Assembly (NCBI GenBank): GCA_009617715.1
Contig: VTFK01000526.1
Location: forward strand, 186,001 to 250,000
DNA: 64,000 nucleotides
Direction: 5' to 3'
Source of the DNA: Plectrocnemia conspersa
Taxonomy: Eukaryota; Arthropoda; Insecta; Trichoptera; Polycentropodidae
The notes under the pieces: generated by a model
Database searches by the model: none
What the model was told of the DNA's origin: nothing
The model's input: the letters and a program-made list of their open reading frames with translations, nothing else
Position numbers and translations under genes: made by a program
Shown here: positions 36,511 through 48,295 of the stretch, in pieces
How the letters are laid out: every line of letters starts with the position of its first letter
How positions within the stretch are numbered: position 1 is the stretch's first letter

Positions 36511-36703
36511 AAATTTTGACTAATACGAGAGCACAAAAAATAATTATCCCTTCTCAGAAGTAAAAAATCCACGTCAAAAGCAATAAAATCGTGCTGTAGC
36601 CGTTGCAGTGGGAACGCTTGTTACCGAGCGCTTGCGTTTGACGTGAATTTTTGACTTCTGAGAAGTGATAATTGTTTATGCGCACTTCTTTTAACCAAAA
36701 TTC
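36511..36703. mobile_element. Long-TIR palindromic MITE (most complete copy)
   Basis: Left arm 36511-36585 and right arm 36640-36703 are imperfect reverse complements over roughly 65 bp. Each includes CTTCTCAGAAG (itself palindromic) and CACGTCAAA. Partial copies or single arms occur at 21643-21689, 55121-55244, 55839-56013 and 62944-62970. It has no coding capacity and is inserted at the end of a LINE relic. Confidence 0.7.
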
Positions 36704-36912
36704 GATTTGAATATACTTTGATCAACACTCTTATATCTATGGGAGCAATATGCGAGATGTGAATTTTGTCTGTTCTTCTTCCGCTTATTTTCCATGAGAG
36801 ATGAGTTGGCTTAGTTAGTATTTTGGACTTGCCATTATAAAAGTTCTAAAACTACAATATAATTGGTTTTAGAACTTCATTATATTAGGTTTGGGTATTT
36901 TACCAGTATATA

Positions 36913-36956
36913 TTTATATTTTCGCTAGTAGTAATAACTACTAGCAAAAATATAAA
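36913..36956. repeat. 20-bp near-perfect hairpin
   Basis: Arms 36913-36932 and 36937-36956 are reverse complements with one mismatch and an AATA loop. They span the CGCTAGTAG block of family B. Confidence 0.85.
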
Positions 36957-37349
36957 TTCACTGAAAAATACACATTCTTATGAAAGTGCGTTTTGATTAT
37001 TGCGTGTAGGTTAGGTTTGGGTTTAAACAGACGTTTCGCAACTGTCAAATTGAGTTTCATGTGCATTTTAGATCAGCATTAAATTTCAATAGCGACTAAC
37101 AGTTAAATTATATATGTTTTCGCTAGTAGAAATAAATATCTACTGATGAAAATGTATTCGAACTTCACTGAAATTTACCCATTCACTGTAACTTTTATTC
37201 ATCACATGAAAATAATTAATTATTTTACTAGCACCTGTCAAATAAATTGTATTTTCACTGGTTAACATATATATCTACCGGAGAAAATGTATTCCGATAT
37301 GATTTAACAGAAATGACATATTTTAACAAATATTTTCGGGATTGTTGAC

Positions 37350-37870
37350 AATACAGGTAACAGGATTATCGATCTATACGAGGTTGTTTCTTCGAGTGGT
37401 TGAGAAAAGAAATTATTGCAGATCACAAATTTGGATTCAGAAATCGCCATGGTACTATAGAGCAAGTCCATAGGATTTCAAAAAAAATCAGTAATGATTT
37501 TGAGGGCAAAAGATACTGCATTCATAGATATCAGTCAGGCTTTTGATAAAGTCTGGCACGATGGACTGCTCTATAAGATAAAAATAAATCTGCCGAACAA
37601 AATTTATAAAATATTAGAATCCTAATTAAAAGATAGATACTTTCGCATGATCAACGCGGAGTGCACGGAGCTGAAAGAAATTAAATCCGGAGTTCCACAG
37701 GGAAGTGTATTGGGACCGGTACTCTACTTAATATGTGCAGCTGATCTCCTAAAGATAGGTTCAGCAACGATAACAACATTTGCATACCATACAGCTGTGA
37801 TCGCTTCTTATCATGATATATTGAAAGCGTCAGAAAATTGTTTATGAATAGACAGATTATACAAAAAAAA
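37350..37870 (+). pseudogene. Jockey-like reverse transcriptase fragment (nested)
   Basis: Reads, with frame changes, FGFRNRHGTIEQVHRI, AFIDISQAFDKVWHDGLL, KSGVPQGSVLGPVLYLI and TTFAYHTAVIAS, the core palm of a Jockey-clade non-LTR reverse transcriptase. The catalytic FADD is changed to FAYH and several frames are broken, so it is inactive. It sits inside a family-B copy and ends by a short A-rich stretch. Confidence 0.85.
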
Positions 37871-38100
37871 ATGTATTTTTTTAAGAGATGATCCGAGAAT
37901 TTCTGGTTTGGAATCAAGGACCATATTTAAACTTTTTCAGAGGGCGAGAGGGGGGGGCAAATGTTTGCCATTTTGATTTCATTATGATTCATAGTATCTC
38001 ATTAAATGACATACATTTTTCTGGTCAAATTCAAGAGGGGCAAATGCTTCTCACGTACTCCCCCAAATATGTCGTCCTTGACTATCTTAGCAACAAAACA

Positions 38101-38269
38101 CTTAACACTTTAAGTGCGTTTTTTAATGCTGATATAAGCCGTCAGTGATATAATGTACTATTTCTCCGTATTTGTTTTTTAAACATTGGTAATTCTTATA
38201 AATGTACAATTTATATGGAGTATTAATCGATATACCATTTCAGCGATTTCAGTGCGAATAATCAAAACC
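38101..38269. other. AT-rich intergenic DNA
   Basis: Nothing recognised. Confidence 0.4.
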
Positions 38270-39080
38270 TCATGGAGCTTCACGCGAAGGTTAGATCAAG
38301 GAAAACCTTGTTTACATCCTGATTCCGTCCGCGACATTGACTGAACAATTTTAAATAAAAAAGCGGCTACCGAACGAGTTCTAATTGGGCGACGCAATCT
38401 TTATGGATTTCGTTAATCGATCGAGGGCACTTTTGTATTTATCGCCGATTTAGACGTTGATTGCGCTCTCGACGATCGCTCGTCGTTAATTGCTCAAATT
38501 ACAATAATAACCATCGAGCACTTTGATCCGATATGAGCGTTTGCTGGAAAGCCGTGACCTCTATTCGTGGATTTGCATGCCTTTCCGATCCGCAAATAGC
38601 GCCTCGGTTACGCAACGTCGGCGATAATTACGAACGGCTTCGACTTCTAAACTTTGACTCCGCGAAGAGGACGAAAGCCGGTCGAGATGTGCTCTATGGG
38701 AGCGTTTCCGTCGGCCTTGCGGTTGCGCAACCTACGCGTGCCGGTTTTGTTATGGCATTTCCTCGCGGATCTAATCGGTCGGATCGCGTAAAGAGAGGCA
38801 GCCGACGAAACCGAAAGCGACTCTCGCCGGCCGCTTTCAAACGAGAGTCTGCCGCGCGACTCGCGACAGGGGTCGTCAACGCGAACGTTGTTTTTTTTCG
38901 GCGGCCAATGTCGTGGAAATTTAGCGCTTTGCATTGTCTCGCAATCCGACAAATAAAAAACTCAATGTCAAAATCAAACGTAATCGGCGCATCTCGAGCG
39001 GTACCGATTTCGCGGCACGCAACTTGCGTTCGATTTTGCGACGTCGCATGTTTTTATTTCTTACAAAAAACGCGCGAAAA
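38270..39080. other. CpG-dense island with a 189-codon open frame
   Basis: Composition changes sharply from AT-rich to CpG-rich. An open frame at 38533-39102 (+) begins MSVCWKAVTSIRGFACLSD. It has no signal peptide, domain or repeat that I know, and open frames also exist on the other strand, as expected where stops are rare. I favour a regulatory or conserved non-coding island over a single-exon gene. Confidence 0.35.
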
Positions 39081-41944
39081 ACTTAAAACAAAAACAATAT
39101 GAATAAATTGAGATAAGAGAATAATTTATTCCGGGTTGAGTAATTTCGTCAAGGTCGTTTTGCTGCAATAAATAATTCACGAAAATGAGGAAAAACGTAA
39201 GTTAATCATAAATTGAAAAAAAAGAATAAACGACTTGAACAATAAAATTGTTTTTTAAATGTGATGAAATTTAAGAGACCGTATCTCTTTCCCAATTTGG
39301 TTTCTTGAATGAAAAAATCAATAAAAAAGAATATGAAATTATCGAATGAAGACAGTCATTGAATAATAACACTATCGTACTGATTGAAGCGTTCGTTGAC
39401 CGAGCAAAAAATGTATCTATGGAACAAGGCGTCCATTTTTTTTATCGAAATGTCATGAGTTCATTCTGCTCTTTTAAATCTGTGTGTTATGTGCTTATCT
39501 CGATCTTACCAATAATACGATTGGAAAGCCATACTTATGTTTTTGTGATCTCCAAATATTTTTCATCTTTCGCCATTTATAATATATTTTAATTAATCGC
39601 ATTGAAAATAATAAAATATATCATAAAAATTTAATCTCGTAAATAATGAGTCATAAATGTAAATGTTTTGCTGCAATTGGATCAACTTTTGCAAAAGTTT
39701 CCATTAGCTACATTACTGTTCTAAATTTCTTTCAATGATCCAAGTAATTGTCAAAATGATACGTTAAATTACGATACACCAATATTTTTTTGAGCATCGA
39801 TCCTTATATTTTATATTAATGCTATTCGTAGCTGAGTAAAATCATACTATGATTAATATACGTCTATGTTCTCTATATACCGGTAATACCGGTATTACAA
39901 AATTAATTATTATTTGTTAAAAACGATATCTTAATGGCTTAGAGCTGAGAAAAGCACAAGCGTATACAATAAAATGATGCTTATTGTAGGGGATTAAAAT
40001 AAGTAGTTTTATCGGGGTAGGATATCAAAGAAGAATAATATTATCATTTAAGTCCAAGGTGCCGAAATATCGGTATTACTACATATGCAAAAAATCTGCG
40101 CAAATTTAAAACAGAAATATTTAACATACGCGCCGTGTCAAAATAAAAAGTTTAACGATATCTAACAGTTCCCAGTTAACAGAACAACGACCTCGCCCCT
40201 TTTTATGATAGAAATGGCTGGCGAAGTGAAAACAAAATCAGGTATTGCATACATGAAATTATTTCGACTATACTTCTAATAGACTTCCTTCGATTTTTTA
40301 AGCTTAAAATAAGTAAACAGTTTTGGGTCCATAACATGCGAGCTTGTAATGACTATTATTTGACGAGCTAAGCTGCACAAAGTATAATATAATGCTCTAA
40401 TGAAATGCAGTTTCAATAATACTTTTGCGCTAAATGTCAACAGGGCAATCATACAATAATGGTTGGAGTTAAAATAGATTCGCAGCGTCAGTTTTTTTGG
40501 CATTGCAATAAATTGCAGTAACCCAAAAAGACAACGCCGTAAAATATGATGATCATCATCTCATTTGATTAATAAACCGCGTTCTAAAACTACTTACAAA
40601 AAACACTCATCAACGTTTTTGTTCAAAATAGGACCAATTAATGGTCAAGAACGAATTAAATTTAGATGCAGGCTAAAAGCAAAAGAAGTTATATATTATA
40701 ATAATTGACTTATATAAGCTAACATATACATAAAAAATATATAACACAGTTTGTAATATAACATTTAGACTTTAATACAGGAAGGTGTTTTTAAATTACA
40801 TTAAGGAAATATGTTACTTTTTTATTTTTACTAATCAGTAATAGACAATCGTCCTTGGAATATTATTATATAAATTTACACCTACATACAATACTCCTTT
40901 AACCGTACTCACTTTATTTTATCTTTCTACCCTTAAATTATTGCTATTTCTAGTATTAAAATTATAATTAGATATTCATTTTTAATATTGCTTCAACCTA
41001 CAACCGTTTCAACTTTTCAATCGTATGTTAGCAACTAGTAAATATGTCTTAAATTAAAACTACTCTCGTTGCCATATTTTAATTTTTTAAAACATCATCA
41101 TTGTTATATATAACTACAGTATTCTATAACATTTAATATTGTATTTAAAATTATTCATAAATAGTTTTTAATATTTATTGTATTTATAAATATTTTGATA
41201 ATATTTTCTAGTAAATTAGTTTGTCCTTCAACCACCTTTATTTTACAAATATTAAAATCGCTAAGCGTGGACCTCGGAGGGCGGTCATATAATAGTATTG
41301 TGTCGCGTCCTCTGTTTCTTCCGTAAAAGCCAGGATTGGGACACTCGCCAACTCCTCTCTGGTCTGTCAGCTCAATACAGTGCATCGAGACGTTGATATT
41401 TCTCGTGCATACGCGAGAAGTTGGTTCAGTTTGTACGGTACAATGAACATCTGTTGAGGTGATTTGTATCTGTCCTCTTTTTATTTATTTTAAATAATTT
41501 CTTTACACATTGAATACTGTGTGCACAAATTTGTGCGTTTCGTCATTTCAACTTCATATAAAAAGTTAACTGCGTAACTTTTTTATTTAGCACTTTAGGC
41601 ACATATGTTACTAATACTATATTAATTGTTATATTAAAAAAAATTGATATACTAAATTCCAGAGGCTCAAAACTCAGGTAAAAAAAAATGTTTTAAGAAA
41701 GTTTTTACATACACGTACAGTTTATTCTATGAATATATTCGTAATAGTGAAATCAGTTACTATTAAACTGTGAATCGTGTACTAATAAAATTTAAATGTT
41801 TTTAATTATATTTTAATTGTTTATGGTCAATATACGCGGTGATATACGCATGGCATTTAATCGTGAAATTTTTGTTCAATTTTTACGCAACATAACATGG
41901 CAAACAGATTTTTTTCGACTACATATTAACACATGAAAAACGCA
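39081..41944. other. AT-rich intergenic DNA
   Basis: No supported exon. A short ATACCGGTAT-type palindrome lies at about 39879-39896. A more GC-rich patch at 41255-41450 is not explained. Confidence 0.4.
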
Positions 41945-42040
41945 CAGCTGTCAATACCTGCGAATACCAGACCCTACACTTTTTGGACTATAAATATTAT
42001 TTTTGCTTCGTTCTCATTTTTTAAAAAAGGTTGAAATTAG
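41945..42040. repeat. Family-D repeat, copy 2
   Basis: Matches the repeat at 31480-31600 over the ACTTTTTGGA and AAATATTATTTTTGCTTCGTTCT blocks. Confidence 0.6.
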
Positions 42041-43334
42041 ACAGCAAAACAATTGCTTAGCTGTGCGAATTACAAAATTAATTGAAAGAGATCGCACGTG
42101 CGCGTCGGAGAGATATTAAATCCTACTTCTTCAACTAAATAACCGACTGCATCACAATCATTGTCACGCGATCGTCGTTAAAGAACGTATCCCCAAATAT
42201 CAATAGATAAAATATACGTTTTATTAGCATTTATATGGTTTGATCGACATTAACCTCTATCCTCATACGAAGTATATATTTAAAATTCGAGTGATTATAT
42301 TCAGTCAAATATAACAAATATGTGCATTAAATCAAAGGTAATGATAATTGTTATGTATTGTAAAAAGAAAAACTCACTTTTCGGCCTTGGAACCCTCGGG
42401 ACTCAAAATTTGAAGATTTCATTACGAAGATTGTTTATCTAGTTAAATCAACGTATTATTATAATCTTTACACACATTATGTACATATTTCATTTTCATA
42501 GTTATAACATACCTAATTAATTTGCAATCCGATTATTTATATTCAGTCAAATCGAACAACACACATGACAAAATAATGAAAATTATTGTCGCATAGCAAA
42601 ATTATTTAAAACTGTTGATACGTTACTGTCGGCCATCTTGTTTTATATTTGAATGCTGATTTTTCATTGGTCGAAACAACAGAATTCATTACCGGCAAAT
42701 TCAATTTTTATTATTATAATTAAATATATTTCCTTTGTTTACGTGTATTATTATATACCGAAGTTTATATTTAATATTTTCAAAATAATAGGAATAAAGG
42801 TAAGTTTTAAGTCTGTCTAAAGCAATTTATTATAGTTTTTTTGAGCATACCAATTTATAATCTATTTTTCTGCAGTGGCTGGGGTATAGGGTCGCCGAAA
42901 AATAATTTACTAATTCATATTTTAAAAAGTCAAATAAATTGTTATATAGCAATGTTTCAATTTATGGAGGAAAAACATAATTTGCAACACCGGACGAAAA
43001 CACTCATCGCCCACCATGGAAGCTTGAATCGCCCACTAGCGTTCGGTACGAATCAGGTTGACAACCATTGCTCTAGATTCTAAATGCTTTTAGACTTTCA
43101 AAGCCTTTTAAATATAGATATACTAACAGGGAGGTCGAGAGCGAGCCCGGGTCTTGGGAAAACTTCTGGGCCTCATGACAAAAATTACATTATATTTATT
43201 CTTTAATTTCTTGAACAAATATCAATAGGTTTGAGTTAACCCTTTCTAAGCTACAAATAAATATAAAAATTAGTCACAAATCGCATGTAAATAAATAATA
43301 ATAAATATGTAAGTGTATATACTTATTACTATAA
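42041..43334. other. AT-rich intergenic DNA
   Basis: The segment at about 43010-43080 (ends GGTTGACAACCATTGCTCTAGA) resembles a worn hAT end. Another GC-richer block at 43127-43180 is likely transposon debris. No gene was seen. Confidence 0.4.
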
Positions 43335-43640
43335 TACATATGAAAAAATTAAAATCATATAATTTTACTAGCACCTGCCTGATAATTTATATTTTCACTG
43401 GTAAAAATGTATATTTAATGGTGAATTTGTATTCCAATATAATTTTACTAAAATAGCATATTTTAAAAAATATTTTCCGAATAGATTTGAGACTGTTTTT
43501 TTAGGGATAACCAGATAATCAGGGACGTATATTTCAACTTTTTTTAATATTTTAATTTTAATAAAATACATAGTATTTAATTAAATGACATTAATTTTTC
43601 TGGGCAAATTCTAGAGGCGCGTATTGTATAACATAATTTT
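43335..43640 (+). mobile_element. Family-B repeat, partial copy 3
   Basis: Carries the middle blocks of family B (ACTAGCACCTG, then TTTTCACTGGTAAA, then GGATAACC and GGGACGTATATTTCAACTTTTT). Both ends of the family are missing. Confidence 0.55.
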
Positions 43641-44930
43641 AAACAAATAACAATATTGCTAAATGTGGGTTCAAGATTAAGTTGTTTTATTTTATTAAGC
43701 AACTGTATAGTTAAAATATTTGTAATTTCAATTTACACATCTTATATTGATTTTAAATGTATTATTTCTTCGAATAACAGCTCACTAAGATCATCGTTAC
43801 ATTTGTTTCGTATTTTTCGACTTTTTATCCGAATCTCGTTGTCATTAAGTCGCGAAATAATCACATTAAACTGAATGCATTATTTATTTATTTTTGCATT
43901 AAATTAGTTGTCAAATTACCCATAATACAATATATAAAAAACATTAAATTAGAATAATTTAGCTTGTGTTCTTATTGATGTTTTGTATTCCATCTGAAAA
44001 TTCAGATCAGATACCTAACTTTACTGCCACTAATTTACATTCGTTGAATATTTCCTCCCATGTCTAATATTTTTTAAAGGTTGAAAAAACAATAAAAATT
44101 CAACAATAATTTACCAATAAAGTTTAGCGCAAACGAAGTACTTCCTAGAAAGTGTAAGTAAAAATCTCTTTATTCAGAAGATAATATACATACAAGATAG
44201 ATGTAGCCGGAACTAAAATGTTACTATGCTAAATTTATGCACTGTCCAAGGTATATTAATTATTATGTAAAGCGTTGTAGAGTCGGAAGAAGGAGCTTTC
44301 CGCGATGAAAGAACGTCGAACACGGTCGAACAGCTTTTCCACATTGCAAGGTACGAGAAACGCTTCCTTGGAACTTCTTAGACGTTGCGATGAACAAGAA
44401 GCAGATGTCCGAATACTTCAATTGAAATGAGATAAGAGTGAGACCCTTTGCAAAAGTTAAAAGAGTAGATTATTATAGAGATAATTGTTGTATTATAAGT
44501 ACTCAATACCGAACCAGTTTTATTGCAAAAAATGTACAAAATGTCACTACTCTATAATCACTAATATTACACGTTATTGAAACGTTCTATATTTTAATAG
44601 TGACAATGACAGTGGGTCGCGCTTACGAAACCACTTTTTTTAGTGGTTCTGTTGATTATTTTTTGCGCCTGTCTTAGGCTTTATTTAGGTTTCATCTAAA
44701 AAAATCAATATCACTTTTATGTATGTATACTTTATTATAAAAAAAAACACTTTATTTACATACATAATGTATTATTTTGTTATTTTAAATAAAAACAAAT
44801 GAAATATGTAAATATAATTATAAGTAGGCATGTTAGTTATGTAATAATTTATTAGTGTACGTTTTTCTCTCTTTACACTGTTGCCAATTGCGACGACAAT
44901 TTCCTTAATTTCCTCATTTTATTTATACGC
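43641..44930. other. AT-rich intergenic DNA
   Basis: Nothing recognised apart from a slightly GC-richer block at about 44280-44420 with no identified coding potential. Confidence 0.4.
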
Positions 44931-45700
44931 TGCGTGTGGTCGTAAATACAGCCGATTTACAGTTTCCTCAAGTGCGCTTTGTCGATAATTGTCCACTCTA
45001 AGTGAGACGTCGACCCTATTTTGAGGTCCGCTTTGCGGCGGGCGAACTTCAAGGATGCATTTCTATAAAAAAGACACGGGTCGTCGCCTCGTCGATTATT
45101 TATGGTTAATTATGCGATTGAATCCATAATAAACAGTATATTGCGAACAAGGCCGTTAACCTTGTTGCTGCAGTTTCCATCGTGACGCAACGCGCAAAAA
45201 GTGAAAGACACATCTTCTCGGTCGGTTGCGCAAGTGGAGTGATGCAACTCGACTTAGAAGCTATAAAAATGGCAAAGTTCGCTTCCTAGTCGAGCGAAAA
45301 ATCGAAGGTCTCGGGCGATTCGGCTTCGCGCGAGAGAAGAAAGCGCTAATGCGTTCCGAGAGGAAGAAAGCGATCGCGTGTGCACTTTTATTAGCACCGC
45401 GTGAGAAAAAGCCGATATTCATTTTCACACCCGATCGATTCGTTCGCGGAAAACAGGAAAAACACACGCCGTTTTCCTGCACAATAAGCTTTTGCAATCG
45501 CCAGCTCGCATATCATTTTGAAAATAAACTCGATTCGATCGACTGTTAATATTTATCCACTCGACGGTCGAGAACCAGAAGCGACGTTTCAAGGATTAAA
45601 CGCTCGACCGACTGGTTATTTGAATTCTTCAAGATGCTTTTAAAAATGCGGCAATATAATCAATCGGTCGAATACAATGTGTTAAATTAAACGCGTATCG
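44931..45700. other. CpG-dense island without recognisable gene
   Basis: GC- and CpG-rich DNA with open frames on both strands (for example 45226-45549, +). These show no domain or splice context. It is similar in character to the islands at 16.2-17.1 kb and 38.3-39.1 kb. Confidence 0.35.
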
Positions 45701-46076
45701 TTTGGCAATCGAGATTGTGCAGTACCTGTGTTAATAGTTCAGATTCGACTATTCGATTTAAATCGGACGTTTCGTATTCCATACTACACACAAACGTGAT
45801 ATTGATTCTCTTGAACGACGTTGCATAATCAGAACGTATAAATACATACAAAACAAATCAACTATTAAAATAAAAGCAAAATATATATAAAAAATATGCA
45901 TTAATTAATTATAACCGCGACTCAACAAATTGCAAGCAAATCAACAAATTAAAGTTGCAAGTAGCGGATAATTCGTGATCATGACCGGAAAATTACGGCA
46001 AAAAATAGAACACAAGTAAGTGAAAATCGCGATGAATCCCGAGATTTCTAAAATAATTATAGTCGCGAAAATCTAA

Positions 46077-46079
<3 letters not shown>

Positions 46080-46153
<74 letters not shown>

Positions 46154-46155
46154 TA

Positions 46156-46193
<38 letters not shown>

Positions 46194-46228
46194 CGGATAT
46201 ATATATATATATATATATTTATATTCCG
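46080..46228. repeat. (CA)n-(TA)n compound microsatellite
   Basis: About 56 bp of CA followed by about 90 bp of interrupted TA repeats. Confidence 0.95.
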
Positions 46229-46236
46229 TGTGGAAT

Positions 46237-46457
46237 GATTCCGTGTGGAATCATGGTCCCTACGTTTCGGCCAGATTCTCCCAGCCATCCTCAGGGGAAA
46301 ATTGAGAATATGAACATCCGGTGTGGGCAAAGCCCACAATCTGAACAACCACATGCTGGGCTTTGCCCACACCGGATGTTCATATTCTCAATTTTCCCCT
46401 GAGGATGGCTGGGCGAATCTGGCCGAAACGTAGGGGACCATGATTCCACACGGAATC
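46237..46457. repeat. 100-bp near-perfect inverted repeat
   Basis: Arms 46237-46336 and 46357-46457 are reverse complements except for one mismatch (AGA/CGA) and one extra G in the right arm. The 20-nt spacer is 46337-46356. Such high arm identity implies a young or repaired palindrome. Confidence 0.95.
46399..46440 (+). ncRNA. Hammerhead-ribozyme-like core
   Basis: CTGAGGA (46399-46405) fits the hammerhead consensus CUGANGA. It is followed by GGCT and then GGCC directly before GAAAC (46435-46439), which fits stem II and the conserved GAAA. The arm at 46237-46336 carries the same motif on the minus strand. The 10.1-11.1 pair of the standard hammerhead is not formed, and the cleavage site was not located. 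Confidence 0.3.
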
Positions 46458-46502
46458 AAAAGTACGCGGATTAAAAATATTTCTCCGCGAAAACGCATTA
46501 AC

Positions 46503-46538
46503 ATATATATATAAATATTTATATATATATAATATATA

Positions 46539-46591
<53 letters not shown>
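46503..46591. repeat. (TA)n microsatellite
   Basis: Interrupted TA array to the right of the inverted repeat. Confidence 0.9.
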
Positions 46592-46596
<5 letters not shown>

Positions 46597-46690
46597 TATT
46601 ATGATCATATAGTCGCAAAAATCACGGTCGAAATATAGAATCCAAGTAAGAAAAAATCGCGATGAATTCCGAGATTTCAAAAAAATATAT

Positions 46691-48226
46691 GTGTATATAT
46701 ATAGCGAAATCAATATTTATTTATTAATTTATTAATTTATCATGCAATCGACCTTTTTATAGTTGCATTATAAACTTGCATATGGAGTTTATGCAAGAAT
46801 GAGTGGTTTTATATTATTCCATGTTGGAATGAAACAATAAAAATCACGCAATTTTTGAGACACTCGAGCGGAGAATACTTTTTATAGTTTTACTTTTGTT
46901 ATTATGCAAATGCTTGGTAATTATAATTGAATGCATGTTACTGTTGTAAAATTAATGTAGCATTCTAGAGTTTTAATTATTAATATTCCTATAAATTAAA
47001 AAAAATCATCAGTGAGGGAAAGGAAATGATAATACGCGTTTTGAGTCGACCTTCATCTGCCGTTTTATTTGCGGTTATTTTTATATCAATGTAAGCGAGT
47101 TAAATTACTTGATCGACTATATAGTATGTTTTCCATACGACTTGCTTAAAACTTAATTTATAATAAAAGCACTTTGAATAGCACGATCATATCTGTTACC
47201 GCAACACCTCGAAGTTATCGATTTGTAGTTCCCAAGCTTTACAATAGATGCGTTAATTATATGGTTCGTAACAGTGGCGTTACGCGGCGCGAAATTGACG
47301 CTTTCGCTCGTTTATTGTCTAATCGATTGAATAAATGCGGATGTGGTCGTTTTCAGATTCGATCGAATATATTGAAAACGAATTAGAGGCAAATGAAGCA
47401 AAAAGTGAAAGGCAAGTGCGTATTATTATGTGTGTCAGATTACATTGTTTACGTGTTTATAACATAATATGCACACTTACGTTATGTTAACTAAATTTAT
47501 TACGAAACCGCGCATTGACATTAACCAACATTTATTAATTAATCCGTTCGCGTTAATGTCGTTTCCCACATCTTTTTTACTGTATACAGTTACAAAATGC
47601 ATCGTTTTTATAGATACCCTTTACGAAGCGCCGGAAAAAATACAAATTTGCTGAATAATTTACATTAATTGCGTTATGAAATTTTCGACACGTATAAAGA
47701 AACTTTGCACCCACAGCTGTCTAATCTCCGAGTGCATTTTTGCAACACTCGCATTTGGGACGAGTTGCCGACTTTGTGACGGGCGCTCTTGTAATTTCAA
47801 CAATTTATTGTTTTTCTGTATTTTTCCTAAGTAGTAAGTACGCTGATATTATTTTACAATAAATATATTATTTCACAAAAAAAATAAAATTTATTTTATA
47901 AATATATTATATATACGATTCAATTTTTTGTTAAAACAAATGGTTTTAAAATATTTTTAAAATACTAAAAAAATCAATTTTGACTAAATTTTTATGATTA
48001 AATATGATAGATAATAATGCATTGTACATCTTGAACTAATTTAAAATTAAATTGTAGACTTGATATAATAATTAAAAAATTTTAAATTAAGAAAATTCAT
48101 TGAAATGATGAATGTTAATTGTCCTGGCTTTTGTGTCAGGGGTTTTTATTTTTATATAAGAGAATTTTTTTTTTGTTAATAAAATAAAATTAAATTACAG
48201 AATGTGTGTTTATGTTATGGTCTCAC
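46691..48226. other. AT-rich intergenic DNA
   Basis: A more CpG-rich patch at 47180-47400 carries a 70-codon open frame with no recognisable feature. Otherwise nothing was seen. Confidence 0.4.
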
Positions 48227-48295
48227 ATTGACAATTACAGGCCAATAGCGTTGCTATCAGCGCCTGCAAAATTATTTGAAATTGTATTGCATTAA
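48227..48295 (+). pseudogene. Short reverse transcriptase fragment
   Basis: IDNYRPIALLSAPAKLFEIV matches the conserved N-terminal reverse transcriptase block NYRPIxLL...K(V/L)FE of non-LTR elements. It ends in a stop, and no other LINE sequence was identified nearby. Confidence 0.75.

Larger units (their letters stand above)
36748..38100 (+). mobile_element. Family-B interspersed repeat, copy 2, with nested LINE
   Basis: The block order matches 3825-4810: GAGCAATATGCGAGA, GAGAGATGAGTTGG, GTTAGGTTTGGGTTTAAAC, CGCTAGTAG, then AATTTCTGGTTTGGAATC and a poly-G run near 37949-37957. The copy is split: about 37350-37870 is a reverse transcriptase fragment absent from the other copies. Internal hairpins are at 36841-36877 and 36913-36956. 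Confidence 0.65.
45985..46690. mobile_element. Penelope-like element remnant with flanking direct repeats
   Basis: A direct repeat of about 60-70 bp (containing AAGTAAG, then AAAATCGCGATGAAT(C/T)CCGAGATTTC) occurs at about 45985-46055 and 46625-46675. Between them lie CA and TA microsatellites and a large inverted repeat. The inverted repeat carries a CTGAGGA...GGCCGAAACG sequence of the kind found in Penelope-like retroelements, which often carry tandem or inverted copies of their terminal repeats. No reverse transcriptase frame is present, so the class is inferred from this motif only. Confidence 0.45.

Noticed and set aside
38533..39102. A single-exon gene of 189 aa
   Set aside because: Open frames occur on both strands of this CpG-rich block, and there is no recognisable domain, signal peptide or poly(A) context. 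Kept only as an island.
45226..45549. A 107-codon gene in the CpG-rich island
   Set aside because: Same argument: composition-driven openness on both strands.
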